Assembly (NCBI RefSeq): GCF_946151055.1
Contig: NZ_CAMGYZ010000019.1
Coordinates: 17,957 to 81,956, forward strand
Direction of reading: 5' to 3'
Length of the DNA stretch: 64,000 nt
Source: Bacillus sp. Marseille-Q3570
Lineage (GTDB): Bacteria > Bacillota > Bacilli > Bacillales > Fictibacillaceae
Each line of letters starts with the position of its first letter. Position 1 is the first letter of the stretch. The position numbers were made by a program, and so were the translations under genes. Below are positions 50,678-60,231 of the stretch, piece after piece. The notes beneath the pieces were generated by a model. The model saw only the letters and a program-made list of their open reading frames with translations. It ran no database searches and was not told the origin of the DNA.

Positions 50678-51577
50678 ATGATATTTTCAATTATTCAATT
50701 AATGATCATGCAATTGATTTTACCTGTCGTGTTTATTATTTCCCTTTGGAAAGGGTCTTTTCATAGTAAGCTCGATTGGATGGTCCAGATGATTTTCAGT
50801 GTGTTTTTTATATCCTGGATATTCTTTTCATCACCATGGGATTGGTTCAGCTACTACTTGCGGTTCATATGGCCGATATTGCTGTTGTTTGCGATATATA
50901 TGTCATGGAAAAAAGCACGGTCCTTGCCGACTCGTATCAAATATGATTCGAAACAAAAATGGTCCCTCGGCATCTACGGGGTACTCTTAGTGGTCTTCGG
51001 TATGTATAATGTGCTGGTGTTCAGTGGATATTCAACCGATGAACAAGCGATTGAATTGGATTTTCCGTTAAAAAATGGGGTTTATTATATCGGTCAGGGC
51101 GGTAACCATGTACAGATCAATTACCACAATGAATATCCTCCACAACGATACGCACTGGACATTGTCGAGCTTAATCCATTTGGAGCAAGGGCTTCTGGAA
51201 TATATCCGAAACAACTCGATAAGTACGATGTTTTCGGAGATGAGTTGTATAGTCCGTGTTCCGGAGAAGTGCTTGAAGCTCGTGACCATCTGCCTGATCT
51301 GATACCTCCGGAAGCAGATTCAGAAAGACCAGAAGGGAATTTTGTCAATCTAAAATGTGAAGGGAAGGACGCAAACGTTTATATTGCTCATATGCAAGAG
51401 GGAAGTGTGGAAGTGGAAGCTGGGGATTTTGTGGAAAAAGGAGAACATATTGGTCTTGTCGGAAATTCCGGTAATACAAGTGAACCCCATTTACATATAC
51501 ATGCTGAAAAGGATGGCGAAGGTGTACCTATTCATTTCAATGGAAGGTTCCTTGTTAGAAACAGCCTGGTTTGGTAG
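50678..51577 (+). CDS. Membrane-anchored M23-type peptidase
   Basis: A 299-aa protein. Four hydrophobic segments (about 1-25, 33-52, 56-75, 98-118) are followed by an outer LytM/M23 domain: ALDIVELNPFGARASG, SPCSGEVLEARD, EGNFVNLKCEGKDANVYIAHMQEGSVEV, EKGEHIGLVGNSGNTSEPHLHIHAE. The H-x-H motif is intact, and Asp is present in ALDI, but the usual His before it is replaced (QRYALD), so activity is uncertain. Likely acts on peptidoglycan. ATG 50678 or TTG 50675. Confidence 0.78.
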   Translation: MIFSIIQLMIMQLILPVVFIISLWKGSFHSKLDWMVQMIFSVFFISWIFFSSPWDWFSYYLRFIWPILLLFAIYMSWKKARSLPTRIKYDSKQKWSLGIYGVLLVVFGMYNVLVFSGYSTDEQAIELDFPLKNGVYYIGQGGNHVQINYHNEYPPQRYALDIVELNPFGARASGIYPKQLDKYDVFGDELYSPCSGEVLEARDHLPDLIPPEADSERPEGNFVNLKCEGKDANVYIAHMQEGSVEVEAGDFVEKGEHIGLVGNSGNTSEPHLHIHAEKDGEGVPIHFNGRFLVRNSLVW

Positions 51578-51630
51578 GAGTTTTACGAAACCAGATTGAA
51601 AATTAATTAAAGGAGACGATCTTATTTCGG

Positions 51631-51650
51631 TGTCGCTTGCGACATTTTTT
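51631..51650 (+). terminator. Compact terminator
   Basis: TGTCG-CTTG-CGACA stem-loop followed by TTTTTT. Confidence 0.7.
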
Positions 51651-51686
51651 CGTTATACAATTGAAAAAGAATGCGAAGGGAGAGAG

Positions 51687-52238
51687 ATGAAGATGGTGAA
51701 GCATAAGAAAGCTTCTATTGCGGTCGCCCTTGTTATTCTTATTGTGCTGATCGGTGCTTTTGTTCATTACCAAAGAAACCAACAACAAGAAGCTTTCGAA
51801 TCCTTTATAAAAGATTATGCTTCCCTAAATGGTGAGGCTGCTAAAGCCGTTGCAGACTATCGAAGAACGCTTGAGTCTGGAAATGCCGAAGCCGCATATG
51901 ATGAAGCTGACAATGCCTATGCCTTCGTCACCGAAGCGATTTCAGCCCTATGGGAGTTGGAAGTTCCACCTGATCTTCCAAAAGGTGTACGAGCAGAACT
52001 TGAGTCTGCATTAACAAACATAAAAGAATCGCATCGTTTAAGGAAACTCGAAATGGAGACTGCAAAAAAACTCATCGAAAAACATGGAGACCCCTTTGAT
52101 GAGAAGGAGTTGAAAACACTGGAACAATCTGCTGATCGACATGCGTCGGAAGCGGTTGATTCGATTCTCTCAGCTGGTAAACGTCTCCATCTTCCTTCAG
52201 AGGAAATAGAGCGATTGTTGTTAAAAACACATCGATGA
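51687..52238 (+). CDS. Membrane-anchored helical protein, unknown
   Basis: A 183-aa protein with one N-terminal membrane helix (IAVALVILIVLIGAFVHY, about 11-28) and an outer, strongly helical and charged domain with coiled-coil character. No family is recognised. ATG 51687 follows AAGGGAGAGAG. The stop codon lies inside its terminator hairpin. Confidence 0.6.
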   Translation: MKMVKHKKASIAVALVILIVLIGAFVHYQRNQQQEAFESFIKDYASLNGEAAKAVADYRRTLESGNAEAAYDEADNAYAFVTEAISALWELEVPPDLPKGVRAELESALTNIKESHRLRKLEMETAKKLIEKHGDPFDEKELKTLEQSADRHASEAVDSILSAGKRLHLPSEEIERLLLKTHR

Positions 52239-52253
52239 TCCGATGTGTTTTTT
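52225..52253 (+). terminator. Terminator overlapping the stop codon
   Basis: AAACACATCG (52225-52234) pairs with CGATGTGTTT (52241-52250). Confidence 0.85.
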
Positions 52254-52402
52254 GCGTTTCAACTGGTCCTGTCCACTACCCATCCTTCTTCAACAATCCT
52301 CCCTTTTCTTGAATAACGGTCAGAAATGATTCATATCTATACTTAGACATCTATTTCTAGCTGCTTTTATAAAAGAAATCAATAGGAGGGAGGTCAAGTT
52401 AG

Positions 52403-53815
52403 TTGAAAAAAGTTAAAGTTGGTTTACAGCCTCTTGTAAGTAACATAAATTTACCCACTGTTTTGAAGACCACTATACTTCCAGGTGACTCAATTGAAAG
52501 ATTATTTATTGCAACCCAGATAGGAGAGATCTTTTACATAGGAAACGGCGTCATCAGACCTTTTTTAGATATTCGCCCGCGTATCATAAAACTAGGCGTT
52601 TCTAGTGGTGGATATGATGAACGGGGATTGTTGGGGCTGGCGTTTCAACCCAACTTTTATCAGAACGGTCTGTTTTACCTTCATTATTCAGTAGCTGGAA
52701 CACAAGGTCCAGGTGCTCCCTCTAAAAGTTTTAATCCTGACCCTTGTGATCCTGAAACTTTAAACCTAAGATGGGTGAATAGAGAAACGCAATATGATCA
52801 TCTTGATACAGTAGAGGAATGGCTCTTACAATCGAGTGGTCACCCTCAAAAACGACGGACATTACTTAATTTAAGAAGACCATTTTCCAATCATAATGGT
52901 TTCAATAGTTTGAACTTTTCTCCTGAAACAGGAAAACTTGTCTTAACCACCGGTGATGGAGGAGCAGGCTATGATCCATTTAACTTAAGCCAGGACAATC
53001 TAGAAATCGCTGGTAAAATAATTGAAATTGATGTAAGCAAGAATACAAACATCAATAGTCCGCCTATCGTCACACGTTTTAATGAACTTCCGACACCTAT
53101 TCAGGAAACGCTCACAGTAACGGCTAAAGGGGTCCGCAATATACCAGGCATTTCATATCAAAGGTTTTATAATCAGTATATTAAATATGCTGGAAATGTC
53201 GGACAGGATCTGGTCGAGTCGATCTATTCATTCGTCCAATATAAACCGATACCGGTTACCCAGCTTATTGAAGCTTCTTTCATGAATTCTGAACTTGACC
53301 AAGAAGGATTCATCAACTTTGGCTGGCGAGGGTGGGAAGGTGCTTTTCCAACTCCGGTTATGAGAGGGTGCACCAAAGATCCGGATTTGGATGAGAAAAC
53401 AATTGCTTTTTACGATGAAGCAGTGACTCTTTCAGGGAGCCGGCTTCAGCCTTTGACCAGTTATTTTCATAAAGATGACAGGCCAGATAAGTTTGCAGGA
53501 ACTGCACTTACAGGAGTACAGCCCTATATGGGGAATGGAATCCCCGATTTAACAGGAAGGGTCGTGTTTACCGATCTTGCCCGGAAGGAAACCCAGCCAC
53601 AGGTTAGAGGGGCTTTAGCTTATACCAGCGTGAGACCTGATGGTAGACAGAATGATTTTAGTCTGATTCAAACCGATTATGATTTTGGGTCTCAATCAGC
53701 CTATTTTGTCGGGTTGGGAACGAATCTGAATCAAACCAGATTATATTTAGGGGTTTATGGCTCTATGAAAGTGACAGATTTTAACCAGGGTACTGTTTTT
53801 GAAATCGTTCCATAA
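52403..53815 (+). CDS. Glucose/sorbosone dehydrogenase-like beta-propeller
   Basis: A 470-aa protein. RLFIATQIGEIFYIGNGVIRPFLDI, DERGLLGLAFQPNFYQNGLFYLHYS and FSNHNGFNSLNFSPETGKLVLTTGDGGAGYDP are typical blades of the PQQ-dependent sugar dehydrogenase (GSDH) superfamily, including the G-L-L-G-x-A-F-x-P and N-H-N-G motifs near the active site. No signal peptide is seen. Enzyme activity with PQQ is not certain, since Bacilli usually lack PQQ synthesis. TTG 52403 follows GGAGGGAGG. Confidence 0.75.
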   Translation: MKKVKVGLQPLVSNINLPTVLKTTILPGDSIERLFIATQIGEIFYIGNGVIRPFLDIRPRIIKLGVSSGGYDERGLLGLAFQPNFYQNGLFYLHYSVAGTQGPGAPSKSFNPDPCDPETLNLRWVNRETQYDHLDTVEEWLLQSSGHPQKRRTLLNLRRPFSNHNGFNSLNFSPETGKLVLTTGDGGAGYDPFNLSQDNLEIAGKIIEIDVSKNTNINSPPIVTRFNELPTPIQETLTVTAKGVRNIPGISYQRFYNQYIKYAGNVGQDLVESIYSFVQYKPIPVTQLIEASFMNSELDQEGFINFGWRGWEGAFPTPVMRGCTKDPDLDEKTIAFYDEAVTLSGSRLQPLTSYFHKDDRPDKFAGTALTGVQPYMGNGIPDLTGRVVFTDLARKETQPQVRGALAYTSVRPDGRQNDFSLIQTDYDFGSQSAYFVGLGTNLNQTRLYLGVYGSMKVTDFNQGTVFEIVP

Positions 53816-53863
53816 AACATTTTCTTGGTAATCTTTTACATGGATTTAATTGAATCAATATTG

Positions 53864-53900
53864 AACCCGAGGGAACAACCAGATTCCATCGGGTTTATTT
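53864..53900. terminator. Terminator
   Basis: AACCCGA pairs with TCGGGTT, followed by TATTT. Confidence 0.7.
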
Positions 53901-53988
53901 AATTAAGGCTTCCAGTCAACAAAACCGTTCTTTTTACGGGAATCACTTGATTAATGTCCGGAGTAGTCGGTCTGTATTTGGAGGATCA

Positions 53989-54549
53989 CTAAATGATAAT
54001 CACTTTCAACCTATTAAAAATGATCAAAGCAATTTCAACCCATAACCAGCTATAAAGGAAAGAAAATATAAAGATCATTCCAGACGTAAGAAATGAAAAG
54101 GAATCAGATACCGCAGGACCTAAAATTGGAAAGTGAAAAATGAATAGTAGACTCATGATACCAGTCATCAAAAGAATTGTACCGGTAGAAATAATACTCA
54201 ATCTCCTCTTAAAAAAGTGAAAAGATGTACCTATGCCCAACCCTAACAATCCAGTTGTAAAAGGAAATATGAATAACTCAGTTGGCTGTAGGACGAATAA
54301 CAACATGATTGTAAGAAAATAGGACATCACTCCAAACGGAATGGAAAACATCGAATATAACAGAATAGGTGCAGTGGCAAGCGGACTTATGAAATATCCT
54401 ACACCTGGTAAAAATCCTCCGGCAGCCTGTAGAATAGCAGCAATACAGGAAAAAATAGCCCCCAATATGAGCATCCTCGTTTTTTTATATCTATTGAATA
54501 TGAATTGAGATGAACGGACCTCATCAGAAACAGGTTTTAAAAAACACAC
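53989..54549 (-). CDS. Polytopic membrane protein, unknown
   Basis: A 186-aa protein with about five transmembrane helices; the FLPGVGYFISPLATAPILLYSMFSIPFGVMSYFLTIMLLFVLQ part resembles substrate-binding S-components or YybS/DUF2232-like membrane proteins in general pattern, but I do not claim a family. GAGGTGG precedes GTG 54549. Confidence 0.55.
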   Translation of the reverse strand: MCFLKPVSDEVRSSQFIFNRYKKTRMLILGAIFSCIAAILQAAGGFLPGVGYFISPLATAPILLYSMFSIPFGVMSYFLTIMLLFVLQPTELFIFPFTTGLLGLGIGTSFHFFKRRLSIISTGTILLMTGIMSLLFIFHFPILGPAVSDSFSFLTSGMIFIFSFLYSWLWVEIALIIFNRLKVIII

Positions 54550-54844
54550 ATTTCCACCTCGTTCTAAATGGTTTACGTTATCACATTCTATTAACCCTTT
54601 ATTGGAGATAGAACTACCATAATAATCTAAACGTCAATATCCTTTTAAATGGAAAATAAGCAAAAACATGGAAGACGTTGATAGACTTTAAAGCTATTAA
54701 TTGACTTTAGCAAAATAGCTGATTTTCCTATTGATTTTTTAATAGATTTATACGTTTGCCCCTTTCAAATACTAGAATCTCTCATATATATGATACGAAA
54801 GGTTTTGATTTATATTATATCCTTTTTGAAAGGAGGAACATTAT

Positions 54845-55306
54845 TTGAGTCGACAAGACCTTGAAAGACTATGTCAGGAATACGCTAGGATTCTTGAAGG
54901 AGAAGGAAGTTTAGATGAAAACGGTGTTTGTTTGGTACAAAAATTCCGTGATCTTCGATTTACCATTCTTGGACGTCCCACTCAATCCCCACTAGTCCTT
55001 CCACAATTCTTTACCTTTGAAGGTGTTGATAGTAGAGGCAATGCATTGAATCTAGGAGAAACAGTTCTCTTACAAGAAGAAGTAAACCCCCTCTTAACAG
55101 AACTTCGACAAAGAGATCTCATTGTTACTGCAATTCATAACCATTGGTTGTTTGAAGAACCTAGAGCAATGTATATGCATTTCGAATCAGTAGAGCCACC
55201 ACTACAATTCGCAAGAAAAGTGAGAGAAGCATTTAGAGTTTTAAACAACAACAGCCGTAAGAAAAAAAAGAAACGTAATTCTGGTTTCGATGATTGGTTC
55301 TGGTAA
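54845..55306 (+). CDS. DUF1259 (LppY/LpqO-like) protein
   Basis: A 153-aa protein: GETVLLQEEVNPLLTELRQRDLIVTAIHNHWLFEEPRAMYMHFESVEPPLQFARKVREAF is the DUF1259 hallmark with the A-I-H-N-H-W motif. A Lys-rich run (KKKKKR) and DDWFW end it. Function unknown; relatives in actinobacteria are lipoproteins, while this one lacks a signal. AAAGGAGGA precedes the TTG start. Confidence 0.8.
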   Translation: MSRQDLERLCQEYARILEGEGSLDENGVCLVQKFRDLRFTILGRPTQSPLVLPQFFTFEGVDSRGNALNLGETVLLQEEVNPLLTELRQRDLIVTAIHNHWLFEEPRAMYMHFESVEPPLQFARKVREAFRVLNNNSRKKKKKRNSGFDDWFW

Positions 55307-55673
55307 AAGATTAAGTCAATGGATGTATTTTAAATTTGTTTAATAGCAAATTTTTTTAAAAATGAATGGCGTACTCAATGATCCATTAGTACGCCAATTA
55401 TTTCTTATCCCTCAAAAGCCCTCTTAACTGGAATAAAGAAGGATATCTTTTTCTTATGAAATTTGAAAAATGAGTTAGGACCACTAAGGGCGGACAGTCT
55501 GCGAAAACGTGTATCTCGTAAATAAAGAAAACATAGCTGGATCTTTTATATATCTTGAGGACGCTGAAAAAGGGCGTGCTTTTTTTATTTTCACACAATC
55601 ATCGAGGATTCTGAGACTACAACATTGATAGTCGTGCAGATTTCCTACTCCAGGTTGCTCGTTTTCCGCAGGC

Positions 55674-55713
55674 GAGGCTGTCCAAAAACTTTGAGGACAG
55701 CCTCTTTTCTTTT
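55674..55713 (+). terminator. Strong hairpin terminator
   Basis: GAGGCTGTCC (55674-55683) pairs with GGACAGCCTC (55695-55704), followed by TTTTCTTTTT. Confidence 0.82.
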
Positions 55714-55765
55714 TATTAAAATACCTTATACCCTTGATGCGCAAAAGTGTAAAAAGTAACCTTTG

Positions 55766-55912
55766 GCCGGATTGATGCTCCAACCCGCCGGAATAAGTCC
55801 CAAAGCCGCCGGATTCCGATGAAAAGTGGCCGGATTATGCGCTCATTCCGCCGGATTACCCATGAAAGTGGCCGGATTAACTTCTGAACCGGCCGGAACA
55901 AATTGAAATTGT
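55766..55912. repeat. Array of seven 21-bp units with GCCGGA core
   Basis: GCCGGA starts at 55766, 55787, 55808, 55829, 55850, 55871 and 55892, an exact 21-bp period. The consensus is GCCGGATT plus about 13 variable bases. Read on the minus strand it gives a seven-residue pattern (I-R-P/R-x-x-x-x). Confidence 0.88.
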
Positions 55913-56113
55913 TGCCCAACATCTAAGTTTTATGAAAGAAATCCATCCACGAGCGAGTGTTCCCAAAAGTTTTTTATTAAAAAGGATTGTATCTAAGCGG
56001 TATTAATAGTAATATACTATTAAATTAAATAGTATGACATAAATATAAATTTATAGATTATTAGTATAACCTAAAATCCAGCACTACAAGTCAAAATAAG
56101 AGGGAGCTCATAT

Positions 56114-56938
56114 GTGAAAAACAAGGAAATCGTTTATGTCGTTTCTGATTCGGTCGGCGAAACAGCTGAACTGATGGTAAAAGCCGTTGCAGCACAATTT
56201 AACGGTGGAGAAGTTGAAATCAAACATATTTCTTATGTAGAGGATGTAAAAGATCTTAATAATGTCATTACTGCTGCGAAGTATAGTAATTCCATCATCG
56301 CCTATACACTGGTGGTGCCTTCTTTAAAGCAATATCTTGATGATGGGGCAAGGGAAGAGGGAATCATTGCGATTGATTTGATGAATCCGCTGATGGAAGC
56401 ATTCAGTCAAAAATTCAGGAAAGAACCAGTTCGGCAGCCAAAACTAATAAGGCAAATGGATGAAAACTATTTTCGTAGAGTTGAAGCAGTTGAGTTCGCA
56501 GTCAAAAATGATGATGGGCAAGATGTTAGAGGGCTCAGCCGTGCAGATATCGTATTGATTGGTGTTTCCAGAACATCAAAGACACCACTTTCCATGTATC
56601 TGGCCCACAAAAGATTCAAGGTGGCGAATGTACCGTTAGTACCGGAAATCACGCCTCCTGATGAACTTTTTGATATTCCTAAAAATAAATGTGTGGGTTT
56701 AGTCATAACACCTGATAAATTGAATGAAATACGAAAGGAACGATTGAAGAATCTAGGATTAACAGCCCAGGCGAATTATGCGAATCTGAATCGGATCCTT
56801 GAAGAATTGGATTATGCTGAAAAGATCATGAAACGGATTGGGTGTCCGATTATCAATGTCTCAAATAAAGCAGTAGAGGAAACAGCTGACTTGATATTAG
56901 CGATGTTAAAAAAGAGAGGGGTAATATTCCATGACTAA
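56114..56938 (+). CDS. PPDK regulatory protein (PpsR/DUF299 family)
   Basis: A 274-aa bifunctional kinase/phosphorylase: VYVVSDSVGETAELMVKAV at the N-terminus and the P-loop GVSRTSKTPLSMYLA (about 152-166) are family hallmarks. It uses ADP to phosphorylate (inactivate) and phosphate to reactivate pyruvate phosphate dikinase at a Thr. Its target gene overlaps by 8 nt. GTG 56114 follows AGAGGGAG. Confidence 0.93.
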   Translation: MKNKEIVYVVSDSVGETAELMVKAVAAQFNGGEVEIKHISYVEDVKDLNNVITAAKYSNSIIAYTLVVPSLKQYLDDGAREEGIIAIDLMNPLMEAFSQKFRKEPVRQPKLIRQMDENYFRRVEAVEFAVKNDDGQDVRGLSRADIVLIGVSRTSKTPLSMYLAHKRFKVANVPLVPEITPPDELFDIPKNKCVGLVITPDKLNEIRKERLKNLGLTAQANYANLNRILEELDYAEKIMKRIGCPIINVSNKAVEETADLILAMLKKRGVIFHD

Positions 56939-59600
56939 ATTCGTTTATATGTTCGATGAGGGGAGTATCGAACAAAAGGAACTTTTAGGAGGCAAAGGTG
57001 CCAACCTGGCAGAAATGACCCGGATCGGTTTGCCTGTTCCTTACGGGTTCACGATTTCGACAGAGGTTTGTAATTTGTATTACGAGGCAGGAAAATCCAT
57101 CCCTGAAGAAATCGAGTCTCAGATTTCAAAAGCGCTTCAAACCCTTGAAGAAGAAACAGGAAAATGTCTTGGAGATCCCTCCAATCCGTTGCTTGTGTCT
57201 GTCCGTTCGGGTGCCGTACATTCGATGCCAGGAATGATGGATACAGTATTGAACCTTGGGATGAATGATCAAACAGTAGAGGGGCTGGCAAACCTTACGA
57301 AAAACGCTCGTTTTGCATATGACTCTTACCGTAGGTTCATTCAGATGTTCAGTGATGTGGTGTTGAAAGTTGATGGTTTTTATTTTGAACAATTTTTAGA
57401 AGAATATCGGATTGAAAAAGGTTACCAAACAGACCCTGAAATGTCTGCAGATGATTGGAAAGAAGTGATCAAGGGATACAAAAAGCTTGTTGAAAAGCAT
57501 GCTGGAAGGACTTTTCCTGAGAATCCGAAGGAACAATTATCCTTATCGATCCGTGCCGTATTTGATTCATGGAATAACCAACGGGCGATTGTATACCGTC
57601 GCCTTCAGAAAATCCCAGGTCATTTCGGGACAGCTGTAAATATCCAAAGCATGGTATTCGGAAATATGGGTAATGATTCGGGTACGGGAGTCGCGTTTAC
57701 CCGGAATCCATCGACTGGAGAGGCAAAACTTTACGGTGAATATTTGATCAATGCCCAGGGAGAGGATGTTGTTGCTGGGATCCGTACCCCGCAGCCCATT
57801 GCTACTCTCCATGAGAAAATGCCTGACGTTTATGAGCAGTTTGTTGAAACAAGCCACCTTCTTGAAAAGCATTATCAAGACATGCAGGACATCGAGTTTA
57901 CAGTAGAACGAGGAAAACTGTTCATTCTCCAGACAAGGACAGGTAAACGAACAGCTCAAGCTGCTCTGCGAATCGCGGTTGAACTCGTAAAGGAACAAAT
58001 CATCAGTAAGCAGGAAGCCATTTTACGTGTCGATCCAGATCAGCTTGATCAGCTTCTCCATCGCCGTATTGATGAATCATACGTACGGAATCCGTTAGCC
58101 AAAGGTCTACCCGCATCACCTGGGGCCGCAACAGGGCAGGTCGAATTTGATGCGGATGAAGCTGAACGATTGGCGAAAGAGGGCAAAAAAGTCATTCTTG
58201 TACGTCCAGAAACAACACCGGATGATATTCATGGAATCGTTTCTTCCCAGGCGACAGTCACGAGCCGTGGAGGAATGACAAGTCATGCAGCGGTGGTTGC
58301 AAGAGGGATGGGGAAAGCTTGTATATGTGGATGTGATGCATTGCGTATTGATTTAAAATCAAAGCAATTCCAGGTGGGAGATACGATTGTCAACCGAGGA
58401 GATCGGATTACGATCGATGGTTCGACGGGGGAAATTTTCCTAGGTGAAATTCCAATGATCGACCCACAGCTTTCAGATGAGTTTCAATTGTTGCTTGATT
58501 GGGCAGATCAGGAAAGGACACTAGGTGTAAGAACAAATGCTGATAATCCTGCCGATGCCAGGAAGGCTCTCGAATTTGGCGCAGGTGGAATCGGATTGTG
58601 CCGTACAGAACATATGTTTATGGATATGAAGCGGATCCCGATTGTCCAGGAGATGATCCTTGCTGAAACATATGAGGAGCGTGAAGTTGCCCTTAGCAAG
58701 CTTTTACCTATGCAACAGGAGGATTTTGAAGGAATCTTTGAAGTCATGCAGGGTCATCCTGTAACGATCCGTTTATTAGACCCTCCTCTTCATGAGTTCT
58801 TACCGGATAAGGAAGAATTGTTAGTTGAAATAACCAAACTACAGCTGACAGATCCAAACGCTAAGGAGTTACATGAAAAAGAGCATCTGTTAAGAAAAGT
58901 ACGGCAGTTGGATGAATTCAACCCAATGTTAGGACACCGTGGCTGCCGATTGGGTATGATCTACCCTGAAATTTACCTCATGCAGACCAAAGCCATTTTT
59001 TATGCGATTGCGAAGGTGATGGAAAAAGGCATAGACGTAAAACCTGAAATCATGATTCCTTTGGTCGGACATGTAAATGAGTTGAAAGAAATGCGACAAT
59101 TAGTGATCGATGCCGGGTTACAGGTTGAAGAAGAAACCGGACAGAAATTCGATTATCTCATTGGTACGATGATCGAAGTGCCGCGTGCAGCCTTGACAGC
59201 TGACCAAATTGCTCAAGAAGCGGACTTTTTCTCGTTTGGAACGAATGATTTAACCCAAACAACATTCGGATACAGTCGTGATGATGCAGAGGGTAAATTC
59301 CTTCAAGCGTATATCGAAAATGAGGTTTTATCAGAAAACCCTTTTACATCACTAGATCAGGAAGGTGTCGGAAAGCTTGTCGAAACTGGCGTAAAGCTTG
59401 GCAGGAGCACAAAACCAGGATTGAAAACAGGGATTTGCGGCGAGCATGGTGGAGAAAAATCATCGATACAGTTCTCCCATGATGTAGGGTTGGATTACGT
59501 AAGCTGTTCACCATACCGTGTACCACTTGCCCGGCTGGCGGCAGCTCAAGCTAAAATCAAACACGAACAAAAACAATACGAACCTCAAACACAACGATAA
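56931..59600 (+). CDS. ppdK: Pyruvate, phosphate dikinase
   Basis: An 889-aa enzyme with the complete PPDK order: N-terminal ATP-grasp (VYMFDEGSIEQKELLGGKGANLAEMTRIGLPVPYGF), swivelling phosphohistidine domain with Thr450 and catalytic His452 (GGMTSHAAVVARGMG), and C-terminal PEP/pyruvate barrel (GFGAGGIGLCRTEHMF, FSFGTNDLTQTTFGYSRDD, GICGEHGG). It interconverts pyruvate + ATP + Pi and PEP + AMP + PPi, for gluconeogenesis or PPi-based glycolysis. Controlled by the upstream PpsR protein. Confidence 0.95.
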   Translation: MTKFVYMFDEGSIEQKELLGGKGANLAEMTRIGLPVPYGFTISTEVCNLYYEAGKSIPEEIESQISKALQTLEEETGKCLGDPSNPLLVSVRSGAVHSMPGMMDTVLNLGMNDQTVEGLANLTKNARFAYDSYRRFIQMFSDVVLKVDGFYFEQFLEEYRIEKGYQTDPEMSADDWKEVIKGYKKLVEKHAGRTFPENPKEQLSLSIRAVFDSWNNQRAIVYRRLQKIPGHFGTAVNIQSMVFGNMGNDSGTGVAFTRNPSTGEAKLYGEYLINAQGEDVVAGIRTPQPIATLHEKMPDVYEQFVETSHLLEKHYQDMQDIEFTVERGKLFILQTRTGKRTAQAALRIAVELVKEQIISKQEAILRVDPDQLDQLLHRRIDESYVRNPLAKGLPASPGAATGQVEFDADEAERLAKEGKKVILVRPETTPDDIHGIVSSQATVTSRGGMTSHAAVVARGMGKACICGCDALRIDLKSKQFQVGDTIVNRGDRITIDGSTGEIFLGEIPMIDPQLSDEFQLLLDWADQERTLGVRTNADNPADARKALEFGAGGIGLCRTEHMFMDMKRIPIVQEMILAETYEEREVALSKLLPMQQEDFEGIFEVMQGHPVTIRLLDPPLHEFLPDKEELLVEITKLQLTDPNAKELHEKEHLLRKVRQLDEFNPMLGHRGCRLGMIYPEIYLMQTKAIFYAIAKVMEKGIDVKPEIMIPLVGHVNELKEMRQLVIDAGLQVEEETGQKFDYLIGTMIEVPRAALTADQIAQEADFFSFGTNDLTQTTFGYSRDDAEGKFLQAYIENEVLSENPFTSLDQEGVGKLVETGVKLGRSTKPGLKTGICGEHGGEKSSIQFSHDVGLDYVSCSPYRVPLARLAAAQAKIKHEQKQYEPQTQR

Positions 59601-59636
59601 AAATCAGTGGACTATACGCTACTGTCTTCACTTACA

Positions 59637-59665
59637 AAGACTCGCCGATCGGCGGGTCTTCTTTT
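59637..59665 (+). terminator. PPDK terminator
   Basis: AAGACTCGCC pairs with GGCGGGTCTT (loop GATC, one mismatch-free stem with T-G pair), followed by CTTTTA. Confidence 0.82.
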
Positions 59666-59720
59666 ACTTAATAAAAGATGTAAAAAACGTGTGGCTTATG
59701 GCTTTAATTTTGAATGAATT

Positions 59721-59754
59721 AAACGTTGACAAAAGCAACGTTTTTAAGTATAAA
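59721..59754 (+). promoter_or_regulatory. Consensus promoter with MarR-type operator
   Basis: TTGACA (59726-59731), 17-bp spacer, TATAAA (59749-59754). The inverted repeat AAACGTTG-N7-CAACGTTT (59721-59743) overlaps the -35 box, a good site for autorepression by the MarR protein encoded next. Confidence 0.8.
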
Positions 59755-59773
59755 TAAACTAAATAATCAGAAA

Positions 59774-60217
59774 ATGGTGAATAATTTGTGTAATGAAGAG
59801 ATCAGGAAGTTCAATCGTTTTTATACCCGTGTATTGGGTCTTGTTAATCAATACTCTGAAACAAGTTTGTTTTCTTTACTAGAATCCCAGATCTTATATG
59901 AAATCTATGCTAGAGATGTTTGTATCCAAAATGAGCTGTGTGAGTACTTTTCAATAGACAAAGGATACATGAGCAGAATCCTCAATAAATTCAGTGCTCA
60001 AGAGTTGATTGTGAAAAGACCATATGAACTGGATAAGCGTAAAATCCAATTGGTCATTACTGAGAAAGGAGAAGAACAAACAAAAACTCTGATTGATTCT
60101 TCTAATTTTTATGTAAATAGAATGATCAAGGATATTCCTGCATCAGAACTCAACAAGTTGATTGCCTCCATGAAAACGATAGAAGAGATATTGAATAAAC
60201 AAGTAGATATCCAATAA
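59774..60217 (+). CDS. MarR-family regulator
   Basis: A 147-aa MarR protein: IRKFNRFYTRVLGLVNQ, NELCEYFSIDKGYMSRILNKFSAQELIVKRPYELDKRKIQLVITEKGEEQ. It resembles the MarR part of the fusion at 31799 in its N-terminal RKFNR-YY/FY motif and Y-M-S-R-I recognition helix. ATG 59774 is preferred because the promoter start site lies near 59761, though the ribosome binding site is poor (very short leader). It leads an operon with the symporter 14 bp downstream. Confidence 0.83.
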   Translation: MVNNLCNEEIRKFNRFYTRVLGLVNQYSETSLFSLLESQILYEIYARDVCIQNELCEYFSIDKGYMSRILNKFSAQELIVKRPYELDKRKIQLVITEKGEEQTKTLIDSSNFYVNRMIKDIPASELNKLIASMKTIEEILNKQVDIQ

Positions 60218-60231
60218 AGGAGGAGAAAAAT

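Larger units (their letters stand above)
55307..56113 (+). other. Long intergenic region with terminators and a repeat array
   Basis: It contains two terminator-like hairpins, one strong (55674-55708), a seven-unit 21-bp array (55766-55912) and the AT-rich promoter area of the PpsR gene. No gene is convincing; the minus-strand frame over the array has no ribosome binding site. Confidence 0.65.

Noticed and set aside
55766..55912. CRISPR array
   Set aside because: The units repeat every 21 bp with a short core and no 30-40 bp spacers or cas genes; it is a tandem array, not CRISPR.
55716..55922. Heptad-repeat protein on the minus strand
   Set aside because: The frame exists, but no ribosome binding site precedes it; the periodicity is explained at DNA level.
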